Shown: in pieces, positions 27,812-37,399 of the stretch
How positions within the stretch are numbered: the first letter of the stretch is position 1
Layout: each line of letters starts with the position of its first letter
Assembly: GCA_964464595.1 (NCBI GenBank)
Contig: CAYXGW010000014.1
Location: 1-64,000, forward strand
Length of the DNA: 64,000 bases
Direction: 5' to 3'
From: JADFJB01 sp964464595
GTDB taxonomy: Bacteria > Zhuqueibacterota > JdFR-76 > DREG01
Notes under the pieces: generated by a model
The model's database searches: none
The model's input: only the letters and a program-made list of their open reading frames with translations
Told to the model about the DNA's origin: nothing
Translations under genes and position numbers: made by a program

Positions 27812-27834
27812 GGTTTCTCTCTGCATTATTACCC

Positions 27835-28095
27835 GCACCCTTCGATACGCCGACTAAAGTCGGCTACTCAGAATGCTAACCTTTTTTGATTTCATAGTTA
27901 AATAATATAGATTCTCGATGATTGTGATTTTGTTTAATTCCATAATACGATTCAGTAAGCTTTGCAATCCTTAACTAAAATTCCAAACCGAGCATCCTGA
28001 GTAGCCGCTTATATTTCTTCCGTTTTCCAGTTAGTATGCAATTGAGCATATATTTTCAAAACTGAACCAACATTCTGAGGCGTATCGAAGGGTGC
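27835..28095. repeat. MITE-like element with terminal inverted repeats, copy 1
   Basis: The left end GCACCCTTCGATACGCC (27835) is the inverted complement of the right end GGCGTATCGAAGGGTGC (to 28095). Inside the left end a GCCGACTAAAGTCGGC hairpin (27849-27864) and GGCTACTCAGAATGCTA are also mirrored by GAGCATCCTGAGTAGCC (27990-28006). No coding capacity. A second copy lies at 28427-28655, on the other side of the GIY-YIG gene. Confidence 0.8.
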
Positions 28096-28103
28096 TCTTT
28101 TAT

Positions 28104-28412
28104 TCATTCCAAGAGTTTAATTTTACGAAATTTTGGTTTTTTAGAAAAGTACTTTAATAAATCCCAGTGTCCTCTTATTAAAGCCTCTTTCTTAGCTCGC
28201 GACCATTTTTTTATTTGTTGTTCAACAACGTAAGCCTGGTTTTTATCTGGCATTTCCTGAGAAAATACTAGTTTAATTGGTAATCGATTTTTTGTCCAAT
28301 TGCTACCCTCGCCAAATTTGTGTTGGTATAATCGCTTTATTAAATGCGTTGTACTTCCTATGTAAAAGGAATCGTCTGAGCATTTCAAAATGTATATCCA
28401 GGCTTTTAGCAT
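28104..28412 (-). CDS. GIY-YIG domain putative endonuclease, second copy
   Basis: A 102-residue single-domain GIY-YIG protein: WIYILKC, SFYIGSTTHLIKRLYQHKFGEGSNWTK (catalytic arginine and histidine) and VVEQQIKKWSRAKKEALI with the metal glutamate. It differs in sequence from the one at 14.0 kb, so they are not recent duplicates. It occupies almost exactly the space between two copies of a terminal-inverted-repeat element and lies in a gap of the transporter gene row, on the same strand. This suggests arrival as part of a mobile unit (inference). Confidence 0.87.
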   Translation of the reverse strand: MLKAWIYILKCSDDSFYIGSTTHLIKRLYQHKFGEGSNWTKNRLPIKLVFSQEMPDKNQAYVVEQQIKKWSRAKKEALIRGHWDLLKYFSKKPKFRKIKLLE

Positions 28413-28426
28413 TTATTTCTATCACC

Positions 28427-28655
28427 GCACCCTTCGATACGCCGACTAAAGTCGGCTACTCAGAATGCTACTCCTCATTGATTTCTAAAAAATAGTAATG
28501 ATTTTTATTGGTTGTAAAATTCTACATAATCTAAAATCTGTTCCATTAAGATTACAATTCATTAATTTAAATTTGCTAATACGAGCAACCTGAGTAGCGA
28601 TTTGTATTTCGTTTAAATATACCTGTGTAGTAAAGAATCGCGTATCGAAGGGTGC
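28427..28655. repeat. MITE-like element with terminal inverted repeats, copy 2
   Basis: The left end GCACCCTTCGATACGCCGAC (28427 on) is nearly identical to copy 1 for about 45 bases. The right end GCGTATCGAAGGGTGC (28640-28655) is its complement. The interior has GAGCAACCTGAGTAGCG at about 28579-28595. It stops seven bases before the stop codon of the RND-ABC fusion gene. Confidence 0.8.
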
Positions 28656-28662
28656 TATTCTT

Positions 28663-31600
28663 TTAATTTTCGCTTTTAACCGAATTCATTTTCCCTTGAA
28701 GTAACAACACATAGGCATCTTCCAGAGTCGGTTCCACTTCTTTTGCATCAAGTTCATCGACCGCTTGTTCACTTAAAAACCTCATACGAATTCGGTTGTC
28801 AACTTTGCTGTGTTGGACGATCTTTAATTTTTTTTGCAATTTGTTAAATTGATTCTCTTCAATGATCGCTTCGAAAACCTTACCCCGGGCGCTTCTCTGC
28901 ATCTCTCTTGGCGATCCATTGAAAACTACTTCACCTTTATTCAGAACCGCCATATCGTGACATGTGCTGGCAATATCTTCTACGATGTGCGTACTAAAGA
29001 GAACTATTCGATCCTTTGCTAAATCAGCCAGCAGATTTCGGAATTTAATTCGTTGTTTTGGATCGAGCCCAGCAGTGGGTTCATCCACAACAATGATCTG
29101 CGGTAGGTGAAGTAGAGTTTGTGCGATACCAACCCTTTGTTTCATTCCACCCGAAAATGTTTTGATTTTGGCATCTTTACGATCCCAGATGCCCACACTT
29201 TTAAGAGTATACTCAATCAGTTCTTCTCTCTCTTTTTCTTCATAGATGTTGTTAGATAATGCATGGTAATTTAAATATTCTAGTGGAGTCATATTTTCAT
29301 AAAGCCCAAAATCCTGTGGTAAATAACCAATCGAGCCATGAAATGTTGCTCGATGATCTTTTAAAAGACTCTCATTGATTTTAAGGCTGCCATGGTCAGC
29401 TTCTAAAACACCCACCAGGATTCGCATTAAAGTAGTTTTACCAGCGCCATTCGGACCCAAGAGACCAAACATCCCTTGACCGATATTAAGACTCACTCCT
29501 TTTAAAGCTACTACCTGTTGTTTTGGGGGTCGAATAATTGGAATGAATTTCGTAACCGCATAAACGACTCGTTTGATTTTTTTAAGTTTGCCTTTTGGCT
29601 GCTCAGGATCAATTTGTCCCGATTCTATTTTTTTGCCAATGCGACGGAATTGGAACAATAACAGCGTAAGAACCAAAACAATGATAGTCCATGTTGTTGA
29701 GCCCGTGCGAAGTGGTAAATAAGCAAGAAAAGCCAAGTAAATAAAGAATCCACCGCGTTTTGGAAAATTAAGGAGTGTAATTTTTTCAGCGTTTGAAGCT
29801 TCCTGATTTTTCTTCTTTTTGAAAAATAGCCACCTTTTTTGTTTCTTTTTAGGTTTGGGTGGCTTTCCATTAACAAAGCGCCATTTATACCACAATGATC
29901 TTGCGGAAAATATGCAGATCAAATTCAGTAGACTAAGAACGATTAGCCAGAAAGAACTACTCAAAAAGGTATGGAGATAGACTATAAAAATTAAAATGGT
30001 TAGCAACCAGATGGCAGCTTGATAAATTCCCTCGTTCTGCCAAGGTATTTGTCCCTTTGCATAAAAGGAAGCCACTCTTCTTTTTTCTCTATTCCATTCT
30101 CGCATAAACCTGCCAGGTGCGCCATAAATCTTGGTAAGATTTTTAATTCGAATGGTAAATTTCTGAGATGCTAATTTATCTTTTTCTTGTTTAACAATAA
30201 AGAATTGCTTGATACTATAAATAGTACCTAAAATGATAAACCAGATTGGCAGGATAAGGAGAATTGTATAGATTTTGCTTTGATATGTATCGTAAATCCA
30301 ATATAAGCTTGCAGCAGATATCAAAGATCCAAGAAGTATCCCAAACCAACCGATTTTTTTTAGCCAGGCTTTTGTTTGTTCAAGGCCGACGTAAAGAACA
30401 GGGATAAACACTAAAGTGGAAAGGGTGGAAACTATGAGACCACCAATTACAGTGATTGCAAATGGCGGCCACAACTCAAATTCTGTGCCCTGCTTGAGGG
30501 CAAGAGGAAAAAGTCCAAGTATGGTGGTTGCTGATGTCATTAAGATGGGCCGCACCCGACTTTGTCCTGCAATGATGACAGCTCGCTGCCATCGATAATG
30601 ATGTTGCGTACGTAAGATTGTAATGCGATCTAAGAGGATAATTCCGTTATTAACTACGATACCTAAAAGCACGATCAAGCCTAACAATGCCATAGGGGCA
30701 CTTGCGCCAAGCGAAAGTGGGGTGCCGGTTATAACCAGGGCAAACAATGAACCGATGACTGCTGTTGGCACCGTGCCCAGTATGATGATTGGCATTGAAA
30801 GAGATTCGAACTGAGCTGCAAGGAACATATAAATTAATAAAAAACCAATTGCAAGCATCCAATAGTAAGGAGCTCTGACATTTTCATTTTCAAGCTTTTC
30901 AATGGAAAACCCTCTTGGAAGTCTTAATTCACTTATGAAACGATCGACCTGGGCTTTTGCCATTTCCTGGCGACTTTTGGATTTCTGCACTTCATCGGTA
31001 AATTTATATGTAATTTTTACTTGTCTCTCTTGATTATCTCGAATGATATTTCCCGTTCCTTGATCCACACGAATTTTGGCAACCTGGTTGAGCGAAACGA
31101 ATTGTCCTGAGGCGTTCATTACGCGAATTTTTCCGATATCCTCTAGCTGTTTTTCTTCCGTATTGGCCAAAAGCAACTGCATATCCATTTCGCCCTGTTC
31201 TGAATAATAAGGTGTCCTGGAACTTACCCCTTCGGATCGAGTGGACCAAATTGCAGTCATTATGTTCTGCATACTCAATCCCCAAAGAGCCAACCGCATC
31301 CTGTCTCCGATAACTTGTAACTCCGGAGCGCCCCCCTGTAAATCTGAAACAACAGATCGGTTGTCAATTTCCGGAATGCTTTTTAATGTTCCCGTGATCT
31401 GGTTGCTAATCTGGTTTAGGCCTTGTAAATCATATCCTTTCAGCCTGAATCCTTCTTCGGAGCTAAGGATTGAGGAGATATTATTACCCCCACCAGAGGA
31501 GCCAGCTCGGCGTGGCCTATCGAAAGATAAGTCGACGTTCTCAATTCGTTCATTTTGGTTGCGAATTTTATCTTTGTTTTTTTCAAGGTTCAGGTTCTCG

Positions 31601-33417
31601 GTTCTTTGATCTGCATCTAAAAATGTGGCTACTATATTTGCTTCTTCTGCTCGGATATTTGCACGGATTTCATCAATATCTTGTAGTTCTAACATCTGAG
31701 CTTCAATCCGTCTCACAGCTTCATCGGTTGCTTCCAAAGTTGATCCTTTTGGAGTAGAAATATACAAATTCATTCGAGCAGATGGTGGTGGGGGAGCTGA
31801 AGTAATGATGAAGGTCAAGCCAATAAATATGCTCAGTAATAAAAGAACAGAAACGACAGATAGGGTGCGAATTCGATGTCGAATCGCTGATTTCAATAGT
31901 AATCGATAAATTTCGTAGATTCTTCCACTACGAAATGGCTTGAATGGCTTGCCCCGGAGAGCTCTTGTCGCGATCATTGGAATGAGTGTTAGTGAAACGA
32001 TGAGAGAAACTGCTAATGGAAAAATTACGGATAAGGAGAGCTCCCGAATAAATAATCTGGCTTCACTTTCAACAAAAAGAACCGGAAGGAACACTAAGAT
32101 GGTTGTTCCGGTTGCAGCGAGTATTGAGCGACTCACTCCTTTGGTACCTAACAATGCAGCTTCTTTATTTGCTTTACCGGCCTGGTGCTGTAAAAAAATA
32201 TTTTCCATCACGACAATGCCGTTATCTACCAGCATACCAATTGCTAACGCAAGACCAACCAAAGAAAGGATATTAATAGAAAGATCAAAACCATACATCA
32301 AATTAAAGGTGACTAGTAATGAAATTGGAATTGCAATCATTAAAATAGATACGAAACGAAGATTGCGTAAAAAGAGGAAAAGAATGATGATTGCCAATAT
32401 CGCTCCTGTAATCGCCAGTTTTTTAATTCTGTCGATAGCTGATTGGATCATTTCAGCTTGACTAAAATTGACCTTGAGCTCGTAGCCTAGAGGTGCTAAG
32501 TCTTTGTTTATCGATGCAATCTCATTCTCGACTTTTTTTGCAACTTTGAGCATGTTGCTGGAATTGTCTTTCTGAATAAAAATACCAACCTGTGGTTTGC
32601 CATTTACACGATAAAGCCGAGTTTGTTCTTCCTGGCTGTAGTCAACTTTGGCAACATCTTTTAGTCGAACCATGCCTTGCGGACGAATGATCATGTTTCT
32701 TAATTCGTACAGATTGTCGATTCTGCCAAGAAGTACAACATCCATCATTTTGCCGGAAGTAATCACTCTGCCAAGATGCTGCGGTTGACGGTGGTAGGCA
32801 TTGATTTTCTGTTGAACCAGATTAACCCGAATTCCCATGGCTTCACAGCGTTCCGCATCTATTTCTATACCAAGATTCCTTTTATCGCCGCCGGCAATTC
32901 CAACATTAACCACACCATCAATTTGTTCAAGACGGCGCAACACCCGTCTTTCTGCTGTTTCGCGTAATTGCTCGAGACTCGCGTCTCCGCGAATACTGAT
33001 TTGCATCAAAAATGAAGACAGATCTGCCGTATCAAATTTATTGACCTGAATTTGCACATCTTCCGGAATTCGGTTTTCAACAGCCGTCATCTTTTGTTGT
33101 AATTTAAGCACGGCAAATTTCATGTTGGTGCCATAATTAAATTTCACATTTATATTAGTGAAATTTGAGTAAACTGTACTTTCGATATCATGCACACCTT
33201 CCAGAGTTGCAACTGCCTCTTCAATCGGTATAACAAGATCTTTTTCGATTTTTTCAGGATTAGCTCCGGCAATACCTGCGCTGATATAGACTTCCGGAAG
33301 AATGAATTGTGGCAATAGTTGGACCGGTAATCTGTCCCACGAAATAACGCCCAAAAGACAAAAGGCTAAAGATATCATGATGACTGTTATGGGACGATTT
33401 AATGCAAATTTTGTCAT
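28663..33417 (-). CDS. RND efflux pump permease fused to an ABC transporter ATPase
   Basis: A single 1584-residue frame. Residues 1 to about 1015 are a complete RND (AcrB/CusA-like) inner-membrane pump: MTKFALNRPITVIMISLAF start, a TM4 motif IGMLVDNGIVVMENIF near 397, and a normal C-terminal TM bundle ending FIPVLYVGLEQTKAWL. After two extra helices comes the first strand of an ABC domain with its A-loop (IRIKNLTKIYG, about 1090-1100). A ~200-residue insert with about four hydrophobic helices and a basic stretch follows, then the rest of the ATPase from VVALKGVSL (about 1300): Walker A GPNGAGKTT, Q-loop GYLPQDFG, signature FSGGMKQRVG, Walker B IIVVDEPTAGLDP and H-loop STHIVED. All catalytic motifs look intact. 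The start at 33417 is the canonical RND N-terminus; 25 upstream codons are dropped. Inference: ATP hydrolysis is physically tied to an RND pump. Confidence 0.93.
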   Translation of the reverse strand: MTKFALNRPITVIMISLAFCLLGVISWDRLPVQLLPQFILPEVYISAGIAGANPEKIEKDLVIPIEEAVATLEGVHDIESTVYSNFTNINVKFNYGTNMKFAVLKLQQKMTAVENRIPEDVQIQVNKFDTADLSSFLMQISIRGDASLEQLRETAERRVLRRLEQIDGVVNVGIAGGDKRNLGIEIDAERCEAMGIRVNLVQQKINAYHRQPQHLGRVITSGKMMDVVLLGRIDNLYELRNMIIRPQGMVRLKDVAKVDYSQEEQTRLYRVNGKPQVGIFIQKDNSSNMLKVAKKVENEIASINKDLAPLGYELKVNFSQAEMIQSAIDRIKKLAITGAILAIIILFLFLRNLRFVSILMIAIPISLLVTFNLMYGFDLSINILSLVGLALAIGMLVDNGIVVMENIFLQHQAGKANKEAALLGTKGVSRSILAATGTTILVFLPVLFVESEARLFIRELSLSVIFPLAVSLIVSLTLIPMIATRALRGKPFKPFRSGRIYEIYRLLLKSAIRHRIRTLSVVSVLLLLSIFIGLTFIITSAPPPPSARMNLYISTPKGSTLEATDEAVRRIEAQMLELQDIDEIRANIRAEEANIVATFLDADQRTENLNLEKNKDKIRNQNERIENVDLSFDRPRRAGSSGGGNNISSILSSEEGFRLKGYDLQGLNQISNQITGTLKSIPEIDNRSVVSDLQGGAPELQVIGDRMRLALWGLSMQNIMTAIWSTRSEGVSSRTPYYSEQGEMDMQLLLANTEEKQLEDIGKIRVMNASGQFVSLNQVAKIRVDQGTGNIIRDNQERQVKITYKFTDEVQKSKSRQEMAKAQVDRFISELRLPRGFSIEKLENENVRAPYYWMLAIGFLLIYMFLAAQFESLSMPIIILGTVPTAVIGSLFALVITGTPLSLGASAPMALLGLIVLLGIVVNNGIILLDRITILRTQHHYRWQRAVIIAGQSRVRPILMTSATTILGLFPLALKQGTEFELWPPFAITVIGGLIVSTLSTLVFIPVLYVGLEQTKAWLKKIGWFGILLGSLISAASLYWIYDTYQSKIYTILLILPIWFIILGTIYSIKQFFIVKQEKDKLASQKFTIRIKNLTKIYGAPGRFMREWNREKRRVASFYAKGQIPWQNEGIYQAAIWLLTILIFIVYLHTFLSSSFWLIVLSLLNLICIFSARSLWYKWRFVNGKPPKPKKKQKRWLFFKKKKNQEASNAEKITLLNFPKRGGFFIYLAFLAYLPLRTGSTTWTIIVLVLTLLLFQFRRIGKKIESGQIDPEQPKGKLKKIKRVVYAVTKFIPIIRPPKQQVVALKGVSLNIGQGMFGLLGPNGAGKTTLMRILVGVLEADHGSLKINESLLKDHRATFHGSIGYLPQDFGLYENMTPLEYLNYHALSNNIYEEKEREELIEYTLKSVGIWDRKDAKIKTFSGGMKQRVGIAQTLLHLPQIIVVDEPTAGLDPKQRIKFRNLLADLAKDRIVLFSTHIVEDIASTCHDMAVLNKGEVVFNGSPREMQRSARGKVFEAIIEENQFNKLQKKLKIVQHSKVDNRIRMRFLSEQAVDELDAKEVEPTLEDAYVLLLQGKMNSVKSEN

Positions 33418-33490
33418 ATTAGGGATCGGTTTATTAACAACATTTATAACCGTTAAAACAGTTAATGAAAAAATAGACAGATTTAGACCC

Positions 33491-33606
33491 ATGAATAAAT
33501 TCGAGGGCTTCTACTTTAAAGTAACAATTACAAAGAATCATGAAGCCCACAACTTCAGTTGTGGGTAACGAGTTGAACGAACTTTTAACGAACCATTTCA
33601 ATGGTT
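33491..33606. repeat. Hairpins at the left side of the HUH transposase gene
   Basis: CCCACAACTTCAGTTGTGGG (33546-33565) and AACCATTTCAATGGTT (33591-33606) are perfect short hairpins. ATGAATAAATTCGAGGGCTT (33491-33510) matches a segment on the other side of the gene (around 34110-34130). These resemble the subterminal hairpins recognised by IS200/IS605-type transposases. Confidence 0.65.
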
Positions 33607-33614
33607 TATCTCTT

Positions 33615-34046
33615 CTATTCCTGTAAGCCATGTTTTTTAAGAAATATTAAGTATTCCTCATTAAATGTCATTTTTCTATGATGGCTTTTTTGGTGGTTAA
33701 TATAATCCTCAACCTTGGATAACAAAGATTCGCTAATCGAAAAAGCGGCATAGCAAACTTGCCATGCAAATTTTGTTTTAATAAATTCTTGTTGATTAAC
33801 CCAATGTGAAGACTCACCCTTAACAGATTTCATCGTACTAGCTATTGATTGGTTTTGATTTAGTAGAAACAAAACATGTAAATGTTCTGGCAAACCACCG
33901 ATTGTGCGTACTGGGGATGCTAAATCGTTAAAATTTCCCTTTATATGTTTTAAAATCAGATTTCTAAAATTATCTTTCATAAGTGGAACTCGATCTTTAG
34001 TGCTCCAGATAGCATGTATCCATATTCTTGTCAAGGAGTGTGCCAT
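33615..34046 (-). mobile_element. tnpA: IS200/IS605-like HUH (Y1) transposase, RAYT type
   Basis: A 143-residue single-strand DNA transposase of the Y1 family. It shows MAHSLTRIWIHAIWSTKDR, the HUH motif in GLPEHLHVLFLL, a conserved VKGESSHWVN segment, CYAAFSISESLLSKVEDYI with the catalytic tyrosine, and HHRKMTFNEEY at the end. Start at 34046 has a GGGGG ribosome site; the frame is open six codons further. Hairpins flank it on both sides (33546-33606 and 34066-34124). It lies between the two RND genes, on the same strand, and probably inserted into the original intergenic space. Confidence 0.88.
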
Positions 34047-34065
34047 AATGTAACCCCCTTTCATA

Positions 34066-34124
34066 AACCGTTGAAACGGTTAATGAGTTGTTAATAGAAT
34101 TTTTACCCCACGAATAAATTCGTG
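34066..34124. repeat. Hairpins at the right side of the HUH transposase gene
   Basis: AACCGTTGAAACGGTT (34066-34081) and CACGAATAAATTCGTG (34109-34124) are perfect palindromes. The first pairs in character with AACCATTTCAATGGTT left of the gene; the second shares GAATAAATTCG with 33493-33503. They are the likely element end. Confidence 0.65.
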
Positions 34125-34200
34125 CGCTTAGTTTAATGTGTAACTGAGAAAACATGATTTCTATCAATTGTAGTATTTTGGAAAGAAGAATTAATGTCAT

Positions 34201-37200
34201 CTAACTAGCTTTTCTCCTCAACCCATCAATCAATTCATACACCACCGGAATTACGACTAATGTCAAAATAGTGGAGGTAACTAAGCCACCAATCACAGCG
34301 ATGGCCATAGGTGCACGCAGCCGAGTGCCTTCACCAATGCCAATAGTAAGCGGCAGTAAAGCCAGGATCGTAGTTACGCTGGTCATCAAAATAGGCCTCA
34401 ATCTATCTTTTCCTGCCTGGGTAATTGCGGCTCGAAGGGCTTTACCATTGGCGCGTAAACGATTCACATAATCCACCAAAATGATTGAATCGTTTGCGGC
34501 AATACCAGCAAGCATAATAATTCCGATATACGCCATCACACTAAATGGCTCACCCACTAAAAAAAACGCCAATACAACGCCGACGCCAGCCAATGGCAAC
34601 GTCAGTAATATGGTGAATGGATGAACCAGGCTTTCGAATAACGATGCCAGTACCATATAAACCAAAATAATCGATAAGAGTAGAGCAAATTTTAGTTGAG
34701 AAAACGATTCCTGGCGAGAAGCTTCCTCACCGGTAAACCTGATTTCGTAATTTGGCGGTAAAGAAATATTGGTTAAAATTGGATCGATCTCTGCTATTGC
34801 TTGGCTAAGTGTTGTTCCTTCCACTAGTTGAGCACTTACAGTTGAAACACGTGTTTGGTTATGTCGATGAATTTCTACAGGACCTTCGCCAGGGATAAAT
34901 TCAACAATATCTTTCAAACGTAAAATCGCTTTAGTTGGGGTTTGAATTTGTAGATTTTTCAATTCTGTTAATGTTGATTTTGGATACGAAACCAATATAT
35001 CTCTGTCATTGCCCTGGGAATAGAAATCTGATACTATTTCACCGCTTAACCTTTCCTGAATAAGGTTGCCAATTTGTTGGACATCTAAGCCAAAATTTGC
35101 AGCCAATACTCTATCGATGCTTAGTCTTAACTCGGGACGACCTTGTCCTAAACTTGTGGTTATATTTCGTAATGTCTTATTGCTTGAAAGAGCTTCAGCG
35201 GTTAGAGAAGTTAAACTTTGTAAAGTCGAAAGGTCTTCTCCTCGAATCTCAACAACAATTGGCGCCTGGTTTGTGCCAATTGTTTGCTGTAGACTGCTTT
35301 CTTTAATCCGAAAGGACGTGGATATTCCCGTAAATGTTAAATGTGGTTTCAGTAGCTCAATCGCTTGATGTGGTGAAATTGTGTTAGAAACCAGGTTAAG
35401 TGTTATGGTCGATTGATGTTCGTTTTGCTGCGAGTTTGTATTAAATAAAGATTGAGCGGTTTGGACATTTATCGTCGAGTAGGAGTTTTGTAATTGTTCT
35501 TCTAATACCTGTTGAATTCTATGTTCGATATTTTCAATAACGGCGGCCGTTTTATCTAGGGGTGTTCCACTTGTTAATTCTACATCGATTTGTAACTGGT
35601 TTTCACTGCTTCGTGGAACAAATTCTGAGCCGATTACAGGAAGGAGAACGATAGAAATAATAAGCAATCCAACTGCCACACTTACTACAATCCATCGGTG
35701 GCGTAAGGCCCATTGCAGAGTTTTTTCATAGAACGGGAATTGAAGTTGTTTTTGTTCTAATTTAAAGGATTTCTTACGGAACAATTTGGCAGTTAGCGTG
35801 GGGATCAATAGAAACGCAACCAGCAGGGAAGAGAGAAGTGAAAATGCAACTACCCATGCTTGCTCCCGAAATAATTCAGCTGCAACTCCCTGAACATATA
35901 CAATAGGTAGAAAAACGATAATTGTTGTCAAAGTAGAAGCCGCAATAGCAACCCCAACTTCGTTTGCGCCCAGGATAGAAGCCTTTTCAGAATCTTCGCC
36001 CATTTGCCGACGCCTGAATATATTTTCAATAACCACTATGGCATTATCTACCAGCATACCGGCGCCAAGTGCTAATCCTCCCAGGGTCATCACATTTAAT
36101 GTAAGACGTTGAAAATACATGAGTGTAAAGGTTGCCAGGATGGAGATCGGAATGGCTAAACTCACAATCAGTGTAGCGCCCATATTTTTGAGAAAAACAT
36201 ACAATACCAGGATTGCTAAAAATATACCGATAATCGCGGTGGTTTCAACTTCGCCTATAGCTTTTTCAATAAAAGAAGATTGGTTGTAGATCTGAGTGAA
36301 TTGTAAACCAGGCAATTCACTCTGTAAGCGATCAACTTCAATTGCAACTTGTTTTGCAACTCGGACTGTATTTTCTTTGGATTCTTTATAAATGTATAAC
36401 CCTATGCTTTCCACACCATTAAAGCGAACAATATCCAATCTTTCTTCCGGAGCATAAGTTACTTCAGCCACATCACTTAATAAGATTGGTACTCTATCCC
36501 TGGAGAAAGTCATTCCGCTTTGTCGCGCCCCAGTAGATGTGCTGTCCCCATTGGTTCCCTGAGTAGTAGATTTGTAGCCAATTACCGTTGCGGCGACCTC
36601 CTCAATATTGGAATACTTTCCAATTCCCTTAATAAGATAAGCTTTATCCGATTCGATGAGTTTTCCGCCAGATGCGTTTGCGTTTGCCTGCCTTATTTTA
36701 TTTTTGATATCTTGTGTGCCAAGTCCGTAGGCAGCGAGGAGATATTCATCCAATCTGACTTGCACTGCCCGTTTTATTCCACCATAAGTTTGAACATTTG
36801 CTACGCCATCTAGTCGTTCCAGACCTCGTTTTATAACCTCTTCCGCTAAACGTCGTAATTCATCCAGATCCCTTTCGCCAGAAATAGTTGCCTTTAGAGC
36901 ATAAATCATAATGGGTTCTTCTTGTGGATCAAATGTGGCAACTGTAACCTGATCGATCTCAGGATCGGATTCAAAGCTGGATACTTTCTTTTGCACATCC
37001 AACAAAGCGAAATCCATATCCGTTCCCCAACTAAATGTGGTAGTAACTCGGACTCGCCCGACACTCGTAACCGAACGGACATCGACAACTTTGCTCACTG
37101 TTGCGAGAGATCCTTCAAGTTGGCGAGCGAAACGCTGCTCCATATCTTGGGGCGCACGTTCACCTGACTGGATTTCGACGACAATTTTGGGATTATAAAT

Positions 37201-37317
37201 GGAGGGCAGTAAATCAGTTCCCAAGCGGTTGAATGAAATGAATCCCAGGATGGCGATGCCAAGCATAATCATTGTTACAGTAACCGGGAATCGTACAGAA
37301 AATTTTGGTAAATTCAT
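34201..37317 (-). CDS. RND efflux pump permease (AcrB/CusA/SwrC-like)
   Basis: A 1038-residue inner-membrane pump of standard RND length. It begins MNLPKFSVRFPVTVTMIMLG, has large periplasmic loops after TM1 and TM7, the TM4 motif GMLVDNAIVVIENIFRRRQ (near 422), and a C-terminal AGIAANDSIILVDYVNRLR plus RDRLRPILMTS-type motif (DRLRPILMTSVTT). RND pumps exchange substrate for protons and work with an adaptor and an outer-membrane channel, both of which follow the same transcript upstream. As in the fusion protein, the usual Asp-Asp pair of TM4 is Asp-Asn. The two RND proteins are clearly diverged and might form a heteromeric pump (inference). Confidence 0.95.
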   Translation of the reverse strand: MNLPKFSVRFPVTVTMIMLGIAILGFISFNRLGTDLLPSIYNPKIVVEIQSGERAPQDMEQRFARQLEGSLATVSKVVDVRSVTSVGRVRVTTTFSWGTDMDFALLDVQKKVSSFESDPEIDQVTVATFDPQEEPIMIYALKATISGERDLDELRRLAEEVIKRGLERLDGVANVQTYGGIKRAVQVRLDEYLLAAYGLGTQDIKNKIRQANANASGGKLIESDKAYLIKGIGKYSNIEEVAATVIGYKSTTQGTNGDSTSTGARQSGMTFSRDRVPILLSDVAEVTYAPEERLDIVRFNGVESIGLYIYKESKENTVRVAKQVAIEVDRLQSELPGLQFTQIYNQSSFIEKAIGEVETTAIIGIFLAILVLYVFLKNMGATLIVSLAIPISILATFTLMYFQRLTLNVMTLGGLALGAGMLVDNAIVVIENIFRRRQMGEDSEKASILGANEVGVAIAASTLTTIIVFLPIVYVQGVAAELFREQAWVVAFSLLSSLLVAFLLIPTLTAKLFRKKSFKLEQKQLQFPFYEKTLQWALRHRWIVVSVAVGLLIISIVLLPVIGSEFVPRSSENQLQIDVELTSGTPLDKTAAVIENIEHRIQQVLEEQLQNSYSTINVQTAQSLFNTNSQQNEHQSTITLNLVSNTISPHQAIELLKPHLTFTGISTSFRIKESSLQQTIGTNQAPIVVEIRGEDLSTLQSLTSLTAEALSSNKTLRNITTSLGQGRPELRLSIDRVLAANFGLDVQQIGNLIQERLSGEIVSDFYSQGNDRDILVSYPKSTLTELKNLQIQTPTKAILRLKDIVEFIPGEGPVEIHRHNQTRVSTVSAQLVEGTTLSQAIAEIDPILTNISLPPNYEIRFTGEEASRQESFSQLKFALLLSIILVYMVLASLFESLVHPFTILLTLPLAGVGVVLAFFLVGEPFSVMAYIGIIMLAGIAANDSIILVDYVNRLRANGKALRAAITQAGKDRLRPILMTSVTTILALLPLTIGIGEGTRLRAPMAIAVIGGLVTSTILTLVVIPVVYELIDGLRRKAS

Positions 37318-37399
37318 TGTTTTTAGATCATTTAGTATTCATTTAAAAATTTAATTAACTGGTTTCAATTTTCGGAACTTAAGCTCACTTTTCATGCCT

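Noticed and set aside
31940..32461. 173-codon plus-strand frame opposite the RND-ABC gene
   Set aside because: It has no ribosome site, lies fully antisense to conserved RND transmembrane segments, and has no recognisable family. It is a shadow frame.
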